Source: Mesorhizobium sp. C432A (lineage in GTDB: Bacteria > Pseudomonadota > Alphaproteobacteria > Rhizobiales > Rhizobiaceae). From it: a stretch of 64,000 nt of DNA. Below are positions 43,684 through 55,100 of this stretch, one piece after another (within the stretch, counting starts at the first letter, position 1; each line of letters begins with the position of its first letter). Below the pieces are notes generated by a model. That model had not been told where the DNA came from. It saw nothing but the letters and a program-made list of their open reading frames with translations, and did not search any database. The DNA is taken from positions 5,956,018 to 6,020,017 of the forward strand of contig NZ_CP100470.1 in NCBI RefSeq assembly GCF_030323145.1. Reading direction: 5' to 3'. Position numbers and translations under genes: made by a program.

Positions 43684-45816
43684 GTGAACCCACAACCCAA
43701 AATCCTCTCCCCAAAAGAGGCGTTCAAGGCCTGCTTCTCCGCTGTTGCCGGGTACCTCGGCAGGCCGAGTTCCGAGACCGTGCTGTTTGCCGGCGTGCCG
43801 CTGTCAGACACCCGCATCGATATCGACGCCATCCGGCATCTTGCCGAACGCATCGGTCTTGAAATCACGGAATTCAGCCATCGCGACTTTCTTCGCGGAC
43901 GCATCGACCTTCCCGCCATTCTGTTTCGCGTCAGCCAGTTGCCGGTTGCGCTGCTTGCCCAGACCGAGGACGGTGGATTTACGACCGCTCCCCAGGAAGA
44001 CGGGCGCACCACAATTAGCAAATCCGAGTTTTCCGGAAGTTATATTAGTGGCGGCGTTTCCTTCTCGATAACCTATGCCAACGCAGTAGAGGCGATGAGC
44101 GTCGGTTCGGCGGCCAAGATCGAGCGGCGACATTGGCTGACCGGCACGATGGGGCCGTTCTGGCGCACCTATTCGAAGGTCATCCTGTCGGCGGTATTCA
44201 TCAATCTGCTGGCTCTTGCCTCACCGATCTTCACCATGAACGTCTACGACAGGATCTTGCCGAACAAGGCGATATCGACGCTCTGGGTGCTGTCGATCGG
44301 GATCGGCGCGGTCATTCTGTTCGACCTGCTCTTGAAGACCGCCAGAGCGTCACTGATCGACTATGCCGGGCGCAAGGCCGATCTTCGCATCTCCTATATG
44401 CTTTTCGAGAAGGTGCTGAATTCGTCCTTGTCCGCAAGGCCCGGCTCAACCGGCGAATATGCAAATCGGGTGACCCAGTACGAGTTCGTGCGCGAGTTTT
44501 TCACGTCGAACACCATCAGCGTCTTCATCGACACAGCCTTCGTCTTCGTCTTTCTTCTTGTCATCTATGCGATAGGCGGTTGGCTGGTCGTCATACCGGC
44601 CATTGCCTTTGTCGCCTCGGTGATCGTCGGGCTGATCACGCAACGGCGCATCGGCAAACGCGTTGCCGCTTCCATGAACGAGGCTTCGCAGCGCCAGGCC
44701 CTGCTGGTGGAATCCATCTCCACGCTGGAAACGATCAAATCGCTGCGCGCAGAGGCTTACCTTCTGCGAAAATGGGCGGAGCATTCCAAGAACGCATCCA
44801 ACACGTCCGAGAAGATCAAACAGCTTTCGGCTGCCGCCGGCAACATAACCCAAGCCATCCAGCAGATGGTCACCGTCGCTTTGATCGTGGCCGGCGCCTA
44901 TGCCTTTTCGGAAGGGCATGTCTCGACCGGCGCCATCATCGGCACCGTCATGCTGGCGGGCCGGGCGGTGGCCCCGCTTGGGCAGATTGCGATCACCTTG
45001 TCCAGACTTCGCCAGGCGATGCTGTCCCTGCGAATGGTGAATTCGATCATGGCGCAGCCTGAGGATCGGCCGGACACGGTTGGTTTCGTCAACCGCCCCA
45101 TTCGCAACGGTGCAATGGCATTCAGGAATGTCGGCTTTGTCTACCCGGGTTCCGAAAACGAAGTGCTGACCGGCCTGAATTTCTCGGTGAAGCCCGGTGA
45201 GCGGATCGGCATCATCGGCCGCATAGGCTCGGGAAAGACGACCATGGGGCGGCTGATCGGCAGGCTTTTCCTGCCGACCTCCGGCGAGCTGCTGCTGGAC
45301 GGGATCGACATCCGCCAATACCACCCATCTGAGGTTCGCGCCGCGGTCGGGATCGTCGCGCAAGCCAACGATCTATTTTCCGGCACCATCAAGGAAAATC
45401 TCCTGATGGCGTGCCCGGAGGCGACCGATGAGCAGATCGTCGAGGCGGCCAAGGCTGCAGGCGTCGACGACTTCGTCTCCCGCCATCCGCGAGGCTACGA
45501 CATGAATGTCGGCGAGCGCGGCACCAATCTCTCGGGCGGTCAGAGGCAGACAATGGCAATTGCCCGCCTGTTGCTGACCAAACCGAAAATCGTGTTCCTG
45601 GACGAGCCGTCCGGCTCGATGGATCTGGCTTCCGAGCGCCAGCTGATCAAGCAGCTCAAAGTGGCTTTCGATCGCAACACGACCCTGATCGTATCGACGC
45701 ACCGCTTCAGCATGCTCGAGCTGGCCGACCGCCTGATCGTCATCGAGCAGGGCAAGATCGTTGCCGATGGACCGAAAGACCAAGTGATACAAGCGCTGCA
45801 GAAAACAAGCGCCTGA
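43684..45816 (+). CDS. type I secretion ABC transporter, ATPase and permease (LapB-like)
   Basis: 710 aa from GTG 43684. Residues 1-130 are a C39-peptidase-like domain without the catalytic Cys, as in exporters of RTX adhesins. Membrane helices span about 165-430. ATPase: Walker A GRIGSGKTT, signature LSGGQRQTMAIARLL, Walker B KIVFLDEPSGSMD, and switch His in VSTHRFSM. It exports the large adhesin encoded at 49134 from its C-terminal signal, without cleaving a leader. In one operon with TolC-like and HlyD-like genes. Confidence 0.93.
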   Translation: MNPQPKILSPKEAFKACFSAVAGYLGRPSSETVLFAGVPLSDTRIDIDAIRHLAERIGLEITEFSHRDFLRGRIDLPAILFRVSQLPVALLAQTEDGGFTTAPQEDGRTTISKSEFSGSYISGGVSFSITYANAVEAMSVGSAAKIERRHWLTGTMGPFWRTYSKVILSAVFINLLALASPIFTMNVYDRILPNKAISTLWVLSIGIGAVILFDLLLKTARASLIDYAGRKADLRISYMLFEKVLNSSLSARPGSTGEYANRVTQYEFVREFFTSNTISVFIDTAFVFVFLLVIYAIGGWLVVIPAIAFVASVIVGLITQRRIGKRVAASMNEASQRQALLVESISTLETIKSLRAEAYLLRKWAEHSKNASNTSEKIKQLSAAAGNITQAIQQMVTVALIVAGAYAFSEGHVSTGAIIGTVMLAGRAVAPLGQIAITLSRLRQAMLSLRMVNSIMAQPEDRPDTVGFVNRPIRNGAMAFRNVGFVYPGSENEVLTGLNFSVKPGERIGIIGRIGSGKTTMGRLIGRLFLPTSGELLLDGIDIRQYHPSEVRAAVGIVAQANDLFSGTIKENLLMACPEATDEQIVEAAKAAGVDDFVSRHPRGYDMNVGERGTNLSGGQRQTMAIARLLLTKPKIVFLDEPSGSMDLASERQLIKQLKVAFDRNTTLIVSTHRFSMLELADRLIVIEQGKIVADGPKDQVIQALQKTSA

Positions 45817-45859
45817 CGAACAGAATTATGCGTGAACACAGCACGTTGGGACGTGGTAA

Positions 45860-47149
45860 ATGCTAGCCAGGGAAGACCGTCCGCCGCTTTTTGCGTCGGC
45901 TTCGATATTCATTATCGGGGCGCTTTTTGCGAGTTCGGTAGCCTGGGCATCCTTCGCCGAGGTCGATGAAATCGCACGCGGCGACGGCAAGATCATACCG
46001 GCGTCGAAGACCCAGATCATCCAGGCCAGCGAGCCGGGCGTGGTTCAGGAAATCGCCGTGACGATCGGTCAGGTCGTCAAGAAGAATGACCTCATCATTC
46101 GTCTCGACAACACCTTCAACACTTCCAGCCTTGGCGAGCAGCAGGCCAAGGCGCGGGCGCTGCAGACGCGCATTGCACGGCTCCAATTCGAACAGACCGG
46201 CAGCCTCGAGGGCGCGTTTCCCTGTCCGTCAGAGATCCAGAAGGTGGCGCCGGAAATCTGTGACAACGAGCAGAAGCTGCTAATCGCGCGGCGCGACAAC
46301 TTCGAAGTCAAACTGTCGGTTCTAAAGTCGCGGCTCGATCAGCGTGAGAAGGAACTCGACGAAGCCAACGCCAATGCCGATCGCCTCACCAAGAACCTGG
46401 CCGTCAGCGACCAGGAGGCGAAGCTGGTCGAAGCGATGGTCAAGAAAGGCCTGATGGCGCGAACCGAGCAGCTCCGCGTCGAGCGCGAGCAGACCGAGCT
46501 CAATGGTCAGCTGACGCTTGCCGGAGAGACCATCAAGAAAGCCAGGTCTGCCATCACGGAAGCCAAGCTTCAGGTCGACGAACTTGGCCTCCAGCTGCAA
46601 CAGGAAGCGCTCAGCGATCTGACGCAGGCGCTGGCCGATCTCTCGGTGGTGGACGAGACGATACGCGGTGCCACCGACAAGGTGGCGCGTACCGATATCC
46701 GTTCGCCTGTCGATGGTATCGTCAACACGCTTGACATCAACACGGTCGGCGCCTTCGTCCAGCCCGGCGCGGTCGTCGCGGGTATCGTGCCGACGTCCGA
46801 GACCCTGCTGGTCGAAGCCCGGGTCTCACCGCGGGACGTCGCCTTCATCCGGCCGGGCCAGGATGCCCTGATCAAGGTGACCGCCTATGACTTCTCGATC
46901 TTCGGCGGCATCGAAGGCAAGGTGTCGAACATCACTGCCGACAGCCTTGTCGACCAGAAGACCGGCGAACCGTACTATCAGGTGCGTGTCGCCACCGACA
47001 AATCGACCCTGACACGCGACGGCAAGACCTATTCCATCATCCCCGGCATGATCTGTTCGGTCGACATCAAGACCGGACGCAAAACGATTCTCACCTACCT
47101 TCTGAAACCAATCAACAAGGCGCGGGAGGAGGCAATGAGTGAGCGATAG
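45860..47149 (+). CDS. HlyD-family periplasmic adaptor of a type I secretion system
   Basis: 429 aa. One membrane helix near the N-terminus (ASIFIIGALFASSVAWA), then the barrel/lipoyl start GDGKIIPASKTQIIQASEPG, a long coiled coil at about 100-270 (SVLKSRLDQREKELDEANANADR), and the returning lipoyl half RTDIRSPVDGIVNTL. It links the exporter to the TolC-like channel. LapC-like. Its end overlaps the next gene by 11 nt. Confidence 0.93.
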   Translation: MLAREDRPPLFASASIFIIGALFASSVAWASFAEVDEIARGDGKIIPASKTQIIQASEPGVVQEIAVTIGQVVKKNDLIIRLDNTFNTSSLGEQQAKARALQTRIARLQFEQTGSLEGAFPCPSEIQKVAPEICDNEQKLLIARRDNFEVKLSVLKSRLDQREKELDEANANADRLTKNLAVSDQEAKLVEAMVKKGLMARTEQLRVEREQTELNGQLTLAGETIKKARSAITEAKLQVDELGLQLQQEALSDLTQALADLSVVDETIRGATDKVARTDIRSPVDGIVNTLDINTVGAFVQPGAVVAGIVPTSETLLVEARVSPRDVAFIRPGQDALIKVTAYDFSIFGGIEGKVSNITADSLVDQKTGEPYYQVRVATDKSTLTRDGKTYSIIPGMICSVDIKTGRKTILTYLLKPINKAREEAMSER

Positions 47150-47780
47150 TGCGATCTCCCGCCCGGTCGATCGCGACCGGCTGCTGCCACCGCTGGCGAG
47201 TGAGGATTTCGGTCTCGAGTTCCGGGTTGTGGCGCGTGGCGGCACGCGCCGCGGCATTCGTCTGGAACGGGCGTTCTGGACATCGCTGAAGCAGATGGCG
47301 GAAAGCCGCAAATGCACGATCGGCACACTGATCGAGGAAATTGCAGAGAGCCACGCCAACGCCGGAAACCTGACATCGGCAATTCGCGTAGCCTGCATGC
47401 GTGGATTGGCCGACCAAAACCTCACCTTGCAGAGGCTCGCGTCGATCAAGACCATCAGCGCCATTCTCGTCGCCTGTCCCTCGCCGGCCTTTGCCCTGGC
47501 ATCGTCGAAGAAGATCCTGACCTTCAATGCGCCGTTCCAGCAACTGGTGCGGCGGCAATTGCCGGTGGCGCCGAACGAGGACGCGCGCCAGGATCTCAAG
47601 CTGGCGCTGGACCTCAATGTCGCCGACATATTCGCCAGGCTCGACGCCAATGGCGAGACGCCGGTCGCGACCGGTTTCGTCATAGGCGCCGGCGACCGCC
47701 GCTACCGCGGTCAACTGAGCGCGGTGCGGGCGCCGGTGGTCGAGCCGGAACTGCTGATGGCGTTCGTCTTCGGCGGCTAG
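47139..47780 (+). CDS. ribbon-helix-helix domain protein of the secretion operon
   Basis: 213 aa from GTG 47139, with GGAGG upstream, overlapping the adaptor gene by 11 nt, so translation is coupled. The N-terminal part (GIRLERAFWTSLKQMAES, TIGTLIEEIAE) has the strand-helix-helix pattern of the RHH_4 family. The C-terminal 120 residues (LVACPSPAFALASSKKILTF and onward) look like a small sensor-type fold. It may regulate the secretion/adhesin genes; its place in the operon is the only support. Its stop codon is provided by an intergenic repeat. Confidence 0.75.
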   Translation: MSDSAISRPVDRDRLLPPLASEDFGLEFRVVARGGTRRGIRLERAFWTSLKQMAESRKCTIGTLIEEIAESHANAGNLTSAIRVACMRGLADQNLTLQRLASIKTISAILVACPSPAFALASSKKILTFNAPFQQLVRRQLPVAPNEDARQDLKLALDLNVADIFARLDANGETPVATGFVIGAGDRRYRGQLSAVRAPVVEPELLMAFVFGG

Positions 47781-47843
47781 AGCAATTCCGGGAAAAGTGT
47801 GAGCGGTTTCCGTGGAAAATTGCGTCAAACAAGAGATAGAGCG
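47778..47843. repeat. rhizobial intergenic palindromic repeat (RIME-like)
   Basis: An imperfect palindrome with arms CAATTCCGGGAAAA and TTTCCGTGGAAAATTG, followed by GCGTCAAACAAGAGATAGAG. Sequences of this form recur between genes in Mesorhizobium and Sinorhizobium. It begins in the stop codon of the ribbon-helix-helix gene. Confidence 0.6.
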
Positions 47844-47865
47844 CTCAAGACTCTCTGATGGGAGC

Positions 47866-48819
47866 TTACGGCTGCACACCTTCACCAGGCGCGACCGTCG
47901 AAAGGCCGCCCTTGATATCGGCTGTTTGAGCAGAACCGGTCTTCGCGCCATGGATCCACGCGCGATCGGTGCTGAACGAATACAGCGGCACGTAGGTCGG
48001 CAGGTCTGTGTCGCGGGAAACTACATTGCTCAAACTGTCGAGAATGAAGACGCCGCTGCCGGTGCTGACCGACAGCACGGCATGAAAGAAACCGCGCTTG
48101 CGATCCTGCAAGACGACCAGCGACATGCTCTGCGCCGGGATGCCTGCATGCAGCAGCGCGGCCATCTTGAGGATGGCGAAATCCTCGCAGTCCCCTGCCC
48201 GCCGCTCAAGGATTTCCGCGGGCTTGGCCCAGTAGTCGAGCCTGCCGTAAACCGCGCTGTCCTTCTTGTAGGCGATGGCGCGATTTATACTTGAGTTGAC
48301 GAAGGACAACTTGTCGATGAAGCGCTTGTTCCCGGCTGCCTTGACGATCTCGGCAAAGGCGCTGTTCTTGCGTTCGCACGCGCTGCTCGCGGTACAGTCG
48401 ACAATTGCCTTGTAGACCGGCGCCCAGCGCGCCGAAACCGGGAAATTGCGCATCGACAGGGCAACAGAACCGAACACGCCGGGAATGATCGCCGCCGTCT
48501 GGATCGGGTCGATCCCGGCGGCGGGCGGCGCGATCGAAGAACCACGCTTTTCATCAACGGCAACAGGACCATAGCTGCTGAAAATCATGCCGATCCGGTA
48601 GGCTGGAACCGGCTGCCATGGCTGCGGCCGAGCCAGCGAAACGCCGCCGAGACTGGAAGGGGTTTCGACCGCCGCCAGAACTCCAGCGGCAGCGCCGGCA
48701 TTCACGGCAATTGCTTTCGCGGATGATGGCTGCGGCAGGCTTGTGATCGCCATTGCCAGCAGGATGAGCCTGAGCCCGGTTATTCCCAGGGCAGTTTTTT
48801 CTTTTTTCATAACGCCCAC
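47866..48819 (-). CDS. LapG-like periplasmic transglutaminase-fold cysteine protease
   Basis: 317 aa; N-terminal hydrophobic signal (LRLILLAMAITSLPQPSSA). The bacterial transglutaminase-like cysteine protease triad is visible: Cys in ERRAGDCEDFAILKM, His in KRGFFHAVLSV and Asp in FILDSLSN. In Pseudomonas, LapG cuts LapA-type adhesins near the N-terminus to free cells from the biofilm, when LapD, a c-di-GMP receptor, lets go of it. It faces the adhesin gene divergently (315 bp), which fits that role. Ca-binding acidic residues (GDCED) are also kept. Confidence 0.9.
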   Translation of the reverse strand: MGVMKKEKTALGITGLRLILLAMAITSLPQPSSAKAIAVNAGAAAGVLAAVETPSSLGGVSLARPQPWQPVPAYRIGMIFSSYGPVAVDEKRGSSIAPPAAGIDPIQTAAIIPGVFGSVALSMRNFPVSARWAPVYKAIVDCTASSACERKNSAFAEIVKAAGNKRFIDKLSFVNSSINRAIAYKKDSAVYGRLDYWAKPAEILERRAGDCEDFAILKMAALLHAGIPAQSMSLVVLQDRKRGFFHAVLSVSTGSGVFILDSLSNVVSRDTDLPTYVPLYSFSTDRAWIHGAKTGSAQTADIKGGLSTVAPGEGVQP

Positions 48820-49133
48820 CTCTTGACTGTGGACGGTACCAATCTTGTCTCAAATTACTGGAAAGGAAGGTGGATAAGTTTCCTTCAATCGGGAATACCC
48901 ATTTTGTGTAAAATTTTATTCAAATTTATACTTCTGTTTACCAATCCAGCTCAGCCGGCGGATATCAAACGAGGCGCGGCGCGGCCAATGCATATCAGAT
49001 TATATCTTCCGGGTTTACCACGCGTAAAAAATGCCGAGACTTGCATACCAGGATATATGAAATTGATTGCGGGACAGTTGCAAAGCAGAAGTCGTCACTG
49101 TCTCTATCCGGGAAATGCCGGAGGGGTTTGGCG
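48820..49133. promoter_or_regulatory. AT-rich divergent promoter region between the protease and the adhesin
   Basis: 314 bp, clearly AT-richer than its flanks (48840-48940). It should hold promoters for the LapG-like gene and the adhesin gene. No stress-type GGAAC promoter and no clear operator were recognised. Confidence 0.4.
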
Positions 49134-52100
49134 ATGACGACGAGTAACGATTTGGATACCGTCTCGAATTCTTGGGACGAGCACTCTTCACATGAACATG
49201 GCGGCTCGCCATCGCAGGCAGGCATCCAGGTAGCGCAGGCCGCTCAGGCGGCGCCTGCCGAGCCGGTGCCGGTCGATGTCGGCAGTGGCGCACCCGTTCA
49301 GCCGGCAGCACCCGCGGAGGCGAAAGCGCCGGCGGCAGCCGCGCCGCATGAATACGTGGCCGACGCCAGCAACATCGTGAAACTTCCGGCGGACGTCTCC
49401 ATCGACAACATCAAGGTCGACGGCCACAATCTGTTGCTGGAACAGGCGGACGGTTCAGTCATCCTCATCAAGGATGGCGCGCTCAACGTGCCGACCTTCA
49501 TCATCGGTGATGTCGAAGTTCCGCGCGTGGCCTTGCTGGCCGCTCTTGAAGCGAGCCACGTCGATGTCGCCTTCGGTGCCGATGGTTCGATCTCGGCCGG
49601 CCCGGGCGGCGCCCCAGGCAGTGCCGGCGGCGACTTCACCATTCCCCCAGGTGGTATCGGCGACGGCTTCGATCTTTCCGCATTGTTGCCGCCGACGGAC
49701 CTGCAATTTGGACGGCTGGAGCCGCGTGAGCTGACGATCGGGGTCAGGGAAGAAGATACGACGCCGACAATCGACATTGGCTCCGGATTTGTCGTCAACG
49801 AGGCCGCGCTTTCCGACGGGACGGACCCGGCCAGCACCGCCGAGCAGGTTTCAGGGACCTTCAACATCGTCTCGGGTGATGGCATCGGGACGCTTGTCAT
49901 TGACGGTGTGGACGTGACCAACGGCGGCAGCGTTGCCGGGCAATACGGCACGCTCGTGGTCACCGGCAATCCTACGAACGGCTATAGCTGGATTTATACC
50001 CTTGCCGACAACACTCTTGATCATCACGACAACTCATCGACCGGAACGACCGAGGGGGTTTCCGACAGCTTTGCCGTCGTGGTTACAGACACAGACAATG
50101 ATCCGGCCACCGCGACCCTCAATATTGGTGTGCTGGACGACGGCCCTACGCTTTCGGTCCAGGCAACCGCGCAAGCGGCACAGTTGCTTTCGGTCGAGCT
50201 CGACGAGACGGTCGGCGGCGACCGCTATAATGCCGGCGAGACCGAAGATGCCGGCGGCAACGCCAACACCGATGACGGCGTTGGCCTGGCCCAGGTGACG
50301 ACCGGCCTGGCGGGTGGCCTTTCTTCGCTGTTCGCCGTTGGCGGCGTCTACGGTGCCGACGGGCCAGGCAGCACGACCGCGCAGTTGGCATTCACCGGCA
50401 TTCCGGCCGGTGGCCTTGCCACGAATCTCATTGCCACGGACGGCGGGGCCATTACGCTCTTCCTCGAAGGAGGAGTGATTGTCGGCCGCGACACGCAGGG
50501 TGATCAGGTCCTGACCATTGCGATCACCGGCGCGCCCGGCGCAGAGCAGTTGCAGACCACGCTCTACGAAGCGCTCAACCATGGCGCCGACGGCAACAAG
50601 TTCGATTCCGAACTCAATCTGTCGCTGACCAATGGCGGCCAGGTTCAGCTGCAATATGAGGTGACGCGCCAGGACGGCGACGGCGACACCGTCATCGAGA
50701 AGGCTACCGTCGATCTGATCGACGGCAACGGCTCGGCATTCTCCTTCGACGATGACGGGCCAAGCCTTACGGTCGGCACCCACGATGGAGCCGCTGGCCT
50801 GCTTTCGGTCGAGCTCGACGAGACGGTTGGCGCGGACCGCTACAATGGCGCTATCGGCGAGACCGAAGACGCCGGCGGCAACGCCAACACGGATGATGCC
50901 GGTCCGGGCCTGGCACAGGTCAACACGGCAGTATCGGGCGGACTGACCAATCTGTTCACGATCGGCGGCAGCTATGGTTCGGACGGTCCTGGAACCGTCA
51001 CCGGAACTTTGAGCTTCACCGGCATTCCGGCCGGTGGCCTTGCCACGAATCTCACTGCCACCGATGGCGGCGCCATCACACTGTTCCTCGAGGGCGGCGT
51101 TATCGTCGGCCGCGACACGCAGCTCAATCAGGTTCTGACCATCGCGATCACTGGCGCGCCGGGCGCCGAGCAGCTGCAGACCACGCTCTACGAAGCGCTC
51201 AACCATGGCGCAGACGGCAACAAGTTCGATTCCGAACTCAATCTGTCGCTGACCAATGGCGGCCAGGTTCAGCTGCAATATGAGGTGACGCGCCAGGACG
51301 GCGACGGCGACACCGTCACCGAGAAGGCGACCGTCGACCTGATCGACGGCAAGGGCTCGGCATTCTCCTTCGACGATGACGGGCCGAAGGCCATTGGCAC
51401 CGCCCAGATCACCGCGAATGTCGACGAGGATGGCCTGCACAACAGCCAGTCCACCGGAAATGCCGACAATCTTCAGCCTGGCGAAGTGACCGGAACAAAC
51501 TCCGCGGTTGCCATCGGTGCTGCCGGCGCATTGAATGCAATCGTCGACTTCGGCTCTGACGGCCCGAATGCGACTTCGGCCTTCGGCCTTGTCACCCAAA
51601 CCACCCCATCGGATTCGGGATTTGATTCGAAAGGCGGCAATGTCCTCATCGTCTCCGACGGCACGACCCTGACCGGCTATGTCGATGTAGGCGCCGGCGC
51701 CGGCTATCAGGCGGGCACGGATCGTCCTGTTTTCACCCTGACCGTCGGTGCGGACGGCTCCTATGTCTTCACCCTGATCGATCAGATCGATCATCCGACT
51801 CTGGATATGCTCCCGGGCGACAACACCGAAAATACGCTTGCCAATGGCGGTATCGATCTTTCGGCCTTTGTCGTTGCCATGGACGGTGACGGCGATACCA
51901 TCGGACTGGCGGCTGGTACATTCAAGGTCCAGGTGCTCGACGACGTTCCGCAGATCGTCGCGCGGGATGCCGGCACGACGACCACAACCACGACCGAAAC
52001 GATCGTCTACACGCTGCAGGCCGGCAACACCGATGTTCGCGGCATGGATGGCGCAGGCAACCACGACATCAAGCTCAGCGCCGTCGACATCAACGAAGGC

Positions 52101-55100
52101 GACAATTCCGTCAACACCACCGGCACCAAGATCGGCGTTGGCGACGGCCAGATCATCGACGGATACGAAACCCATCCGCATTTGACCGGCCCCGAAATCG
52201 TGACGATGGACTTCGTCAACAATCTTGTCATCGCCCCCAACAATCCGAATCCGCCCAGTATCACCGACGGTGGTTCATACGACGTCGACTCGGTCAAGTT
52301 CACGATCGATGTTGCGGAAGCCCAGGGTGTCGAAGCCGCCGTGATGTTCATCGGCGCCAAGGACGGTGGCACATTCGAGCCGTTCACCGTGAGCATCAAT
52401 GGTGTGCTGACGGCCGGCACGGCTGTCTTCGAGGGCGGCGCGCAGGTGGGCTATGCCTTCGCCGGCGTGCCGGATGGTGCGACTGTCGAGGTCATCGGCA
52501 GCACCCCGTTCGACCAGCTCAAGGTGGGCAACTACAACGATTTTACCTTCGATTCCAACGCTGGCGGAACCGATGCGACCTTGACTGGCGGCAACCCCTT
52601 CAAGATCTTCGGCATCGAAGCCAAGATCACCACCGTCACCACGCAGACGGAGGTCTTCAGGGTCAGCCACGACGAATCCGCCGGCGTCAACAATGCCGCG
52701 GATCCCAATCCGGCCAACGACACCGCGCTTCCCCCGCCTGCCCTGGTCACCGAACCAGACGCACTAGGTTACGCAAAATCATCAGCCAGTGCACTCGGCC
52801 TGTTCAATGCGTCGGTTGGCGCGGACGACGACGCGACGTTCTCCTTTGCGGTGACGGATGCGAACGGCAACCCGCTGGCAAACATCGATTCGGGCCTGAA
52901 GACACTCGACGGCCTGGCAATCATGCTCTCGACAAATTCGGACGGCGTTCTCGTTGGTTCTGCCAACGGCGTCGACGTCTTCAAGGTTTATGTCGATCCG
53001 ACCGGAGCGGTCTGGATCGGGCAATATCAGCCGATCGCTCACAATGTCGACGGTTCAAGCACCGCAGCCTTTGACGACATAGCGACCGTCGCCGCCGACC
53101 TGCACGTCAAGGCCACCATCACCGATTTCGACGGCGACACGAGCACCGCCGTATCCCATGTCGCGTTGAGCATCGAATTCCAGGATGATGGCCCGGTTGC
53201 GGTCAACGATCAGGACTCGGTCACCGAAGATGGGCCGCTCACGGCGGACGGCAATGTGATCACGGGCGTGGGTGGCGCCGACGCAAACGCAACCGACGGC
53301 CAGGCGGATCACCTCGGCACCGACGGCCTGGGCTCGATCACCTGGGACGGCGCCGTTGCCAACCACGTTGCTGGAACCTACGGCCAGCTTACGGTGGGCG
53401 CCGACGGCAGCTACACATATGTGCTCTACACCCAAGCCCAGAACCCGGCCGGGTATGCCGCGGTACAGGCGCTGGATGTCGGCCAGACCGTGGCCGAGAG
53501 CTTCGACTATGCTGTGGCGGATGGCGACGGCGATACCGCTCTGGCGTCCCTGACCATCACCATCAACGGCACCAACGACGCGCCGCAGATCGTCGTCAAC
53601 CAGGGTAATCCGGCCGGCGCCCACGACCTGGTCTATGAAGCGGGCCTTCCGGCGGGTTCAGCGGCCGGCAACGGCAGCACGGTGGCGACCGGCACCTTCA
53701 CCGTGTCGGACCCCGACGGCCTCGACGACGTCCAGAGCGTCACCATCGGCGGCACCACGGTTGCCATCGGCAGCCTCAACGGTTCGACCTTCCCGGGCGA
53801 CCACGGCACGCTGCTGATCACCGGCTACAACGCGGTAACCGGCGTAGCGACCTACCAGTACACGCTGACCAGCCCGACCACGGACGTTCCCGCCGTCACC
53901 GAGACCGAGACCTTCTCGCTCACCGTGTCGGACGGCACCTCCTCGTCAGCCCCGGCGGCGATCGTGATCGATATCGTCGACGACGTGCCGACGGCCACCG
54001 CCGACAGCGGCAATGTCAATGAAGGCGCCCTGCTGACGGTCGCCGCGACCGGCGTGCTGGGCAACGACGTGGCCGGCGCCGACGGCGCCACCATCGATGG
54101 CGTGCGCGCCGCCGGCGGCAACACCACGACGGCCGTATCGGGCGGTGTCGGCACCGACATTGCCGGCCTGCACGGCACTTTGCATCTCAACGCCGACGGC
54201 TCCTACACCTACCAGTCGACGGCCAACAACATCGCCGCCGACACCACGGACGTGTTCGTCTACACGCTCAAGGACGGTGACGGCGACCTGTCGACGACGA
54301 CGTTGACCATCAACCTGGCCGATGCCGGGCTTGTTGCACCGGCCGACAACGACGTGACGGTCAACGAAGCCGCACTCGACACCACCACGAGCGGCGCCGA
54401 CCTTGCGCACGGCTCGGTGACCGGCTCGCTGCCGGCCCTGGCCACCGAGACCGATGCCTCCAACCAGCTCAACGCCACTGGCGGCTTCGCACCGCTGACC
54501 TATCAGCTGCTGAGCGGCGGCAATGCCGCCACCGCAGGCACCTACGGCACCATCCAGGTCAATACCGACGGCACCTATGTCTACACGCTGACCTCACCGG
54601 TGCATGGACCGGCGACCGCCGGTACCGACACCGTCAACGCCGCAGAGAGCTTCACCTACAAGGTCACCGACGCCAACGGCAACACCACCACCGGCACCAT
54701 CAACGTCGCCATCGTCGACGACGTGCCGACGGCCACCGCCGACAGCGGCAATGTCAATGAAGGCGCCCTGCTGACGGTCGCCGCGACCGGCGTGCTGGGC
54801 AACGACGTGGCCGGCGCCGACGGCGCCACCATCGATGGCGTGCGCGCCGCCGGCGGCAACACCACGACGGCCGTATCGGGCGGTGTCGGCACCGACATTG
54901 CCGGCCTGCACGGCACTTTGCATCTCAACGCCGACGGCTCCTACACCTACCAGTCGACGGCCAACAACATCGCCGCCGACACCACGGACGTGTTCGTCTA
55001 CACGCTCAAGGACGGTGACGGCGACCTGTCGACGACGACGTTGACCATCAACCTGGCCGATGCCGGGCTTGTTGCACCGGCCGACAACGACGTGACGGTC

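Noticed and set aside
50034..52181. 715-codon minus-strand frame within the adhesin gene
   Set aside because: Mirror of the adhesin coding strand; no start context or motif.
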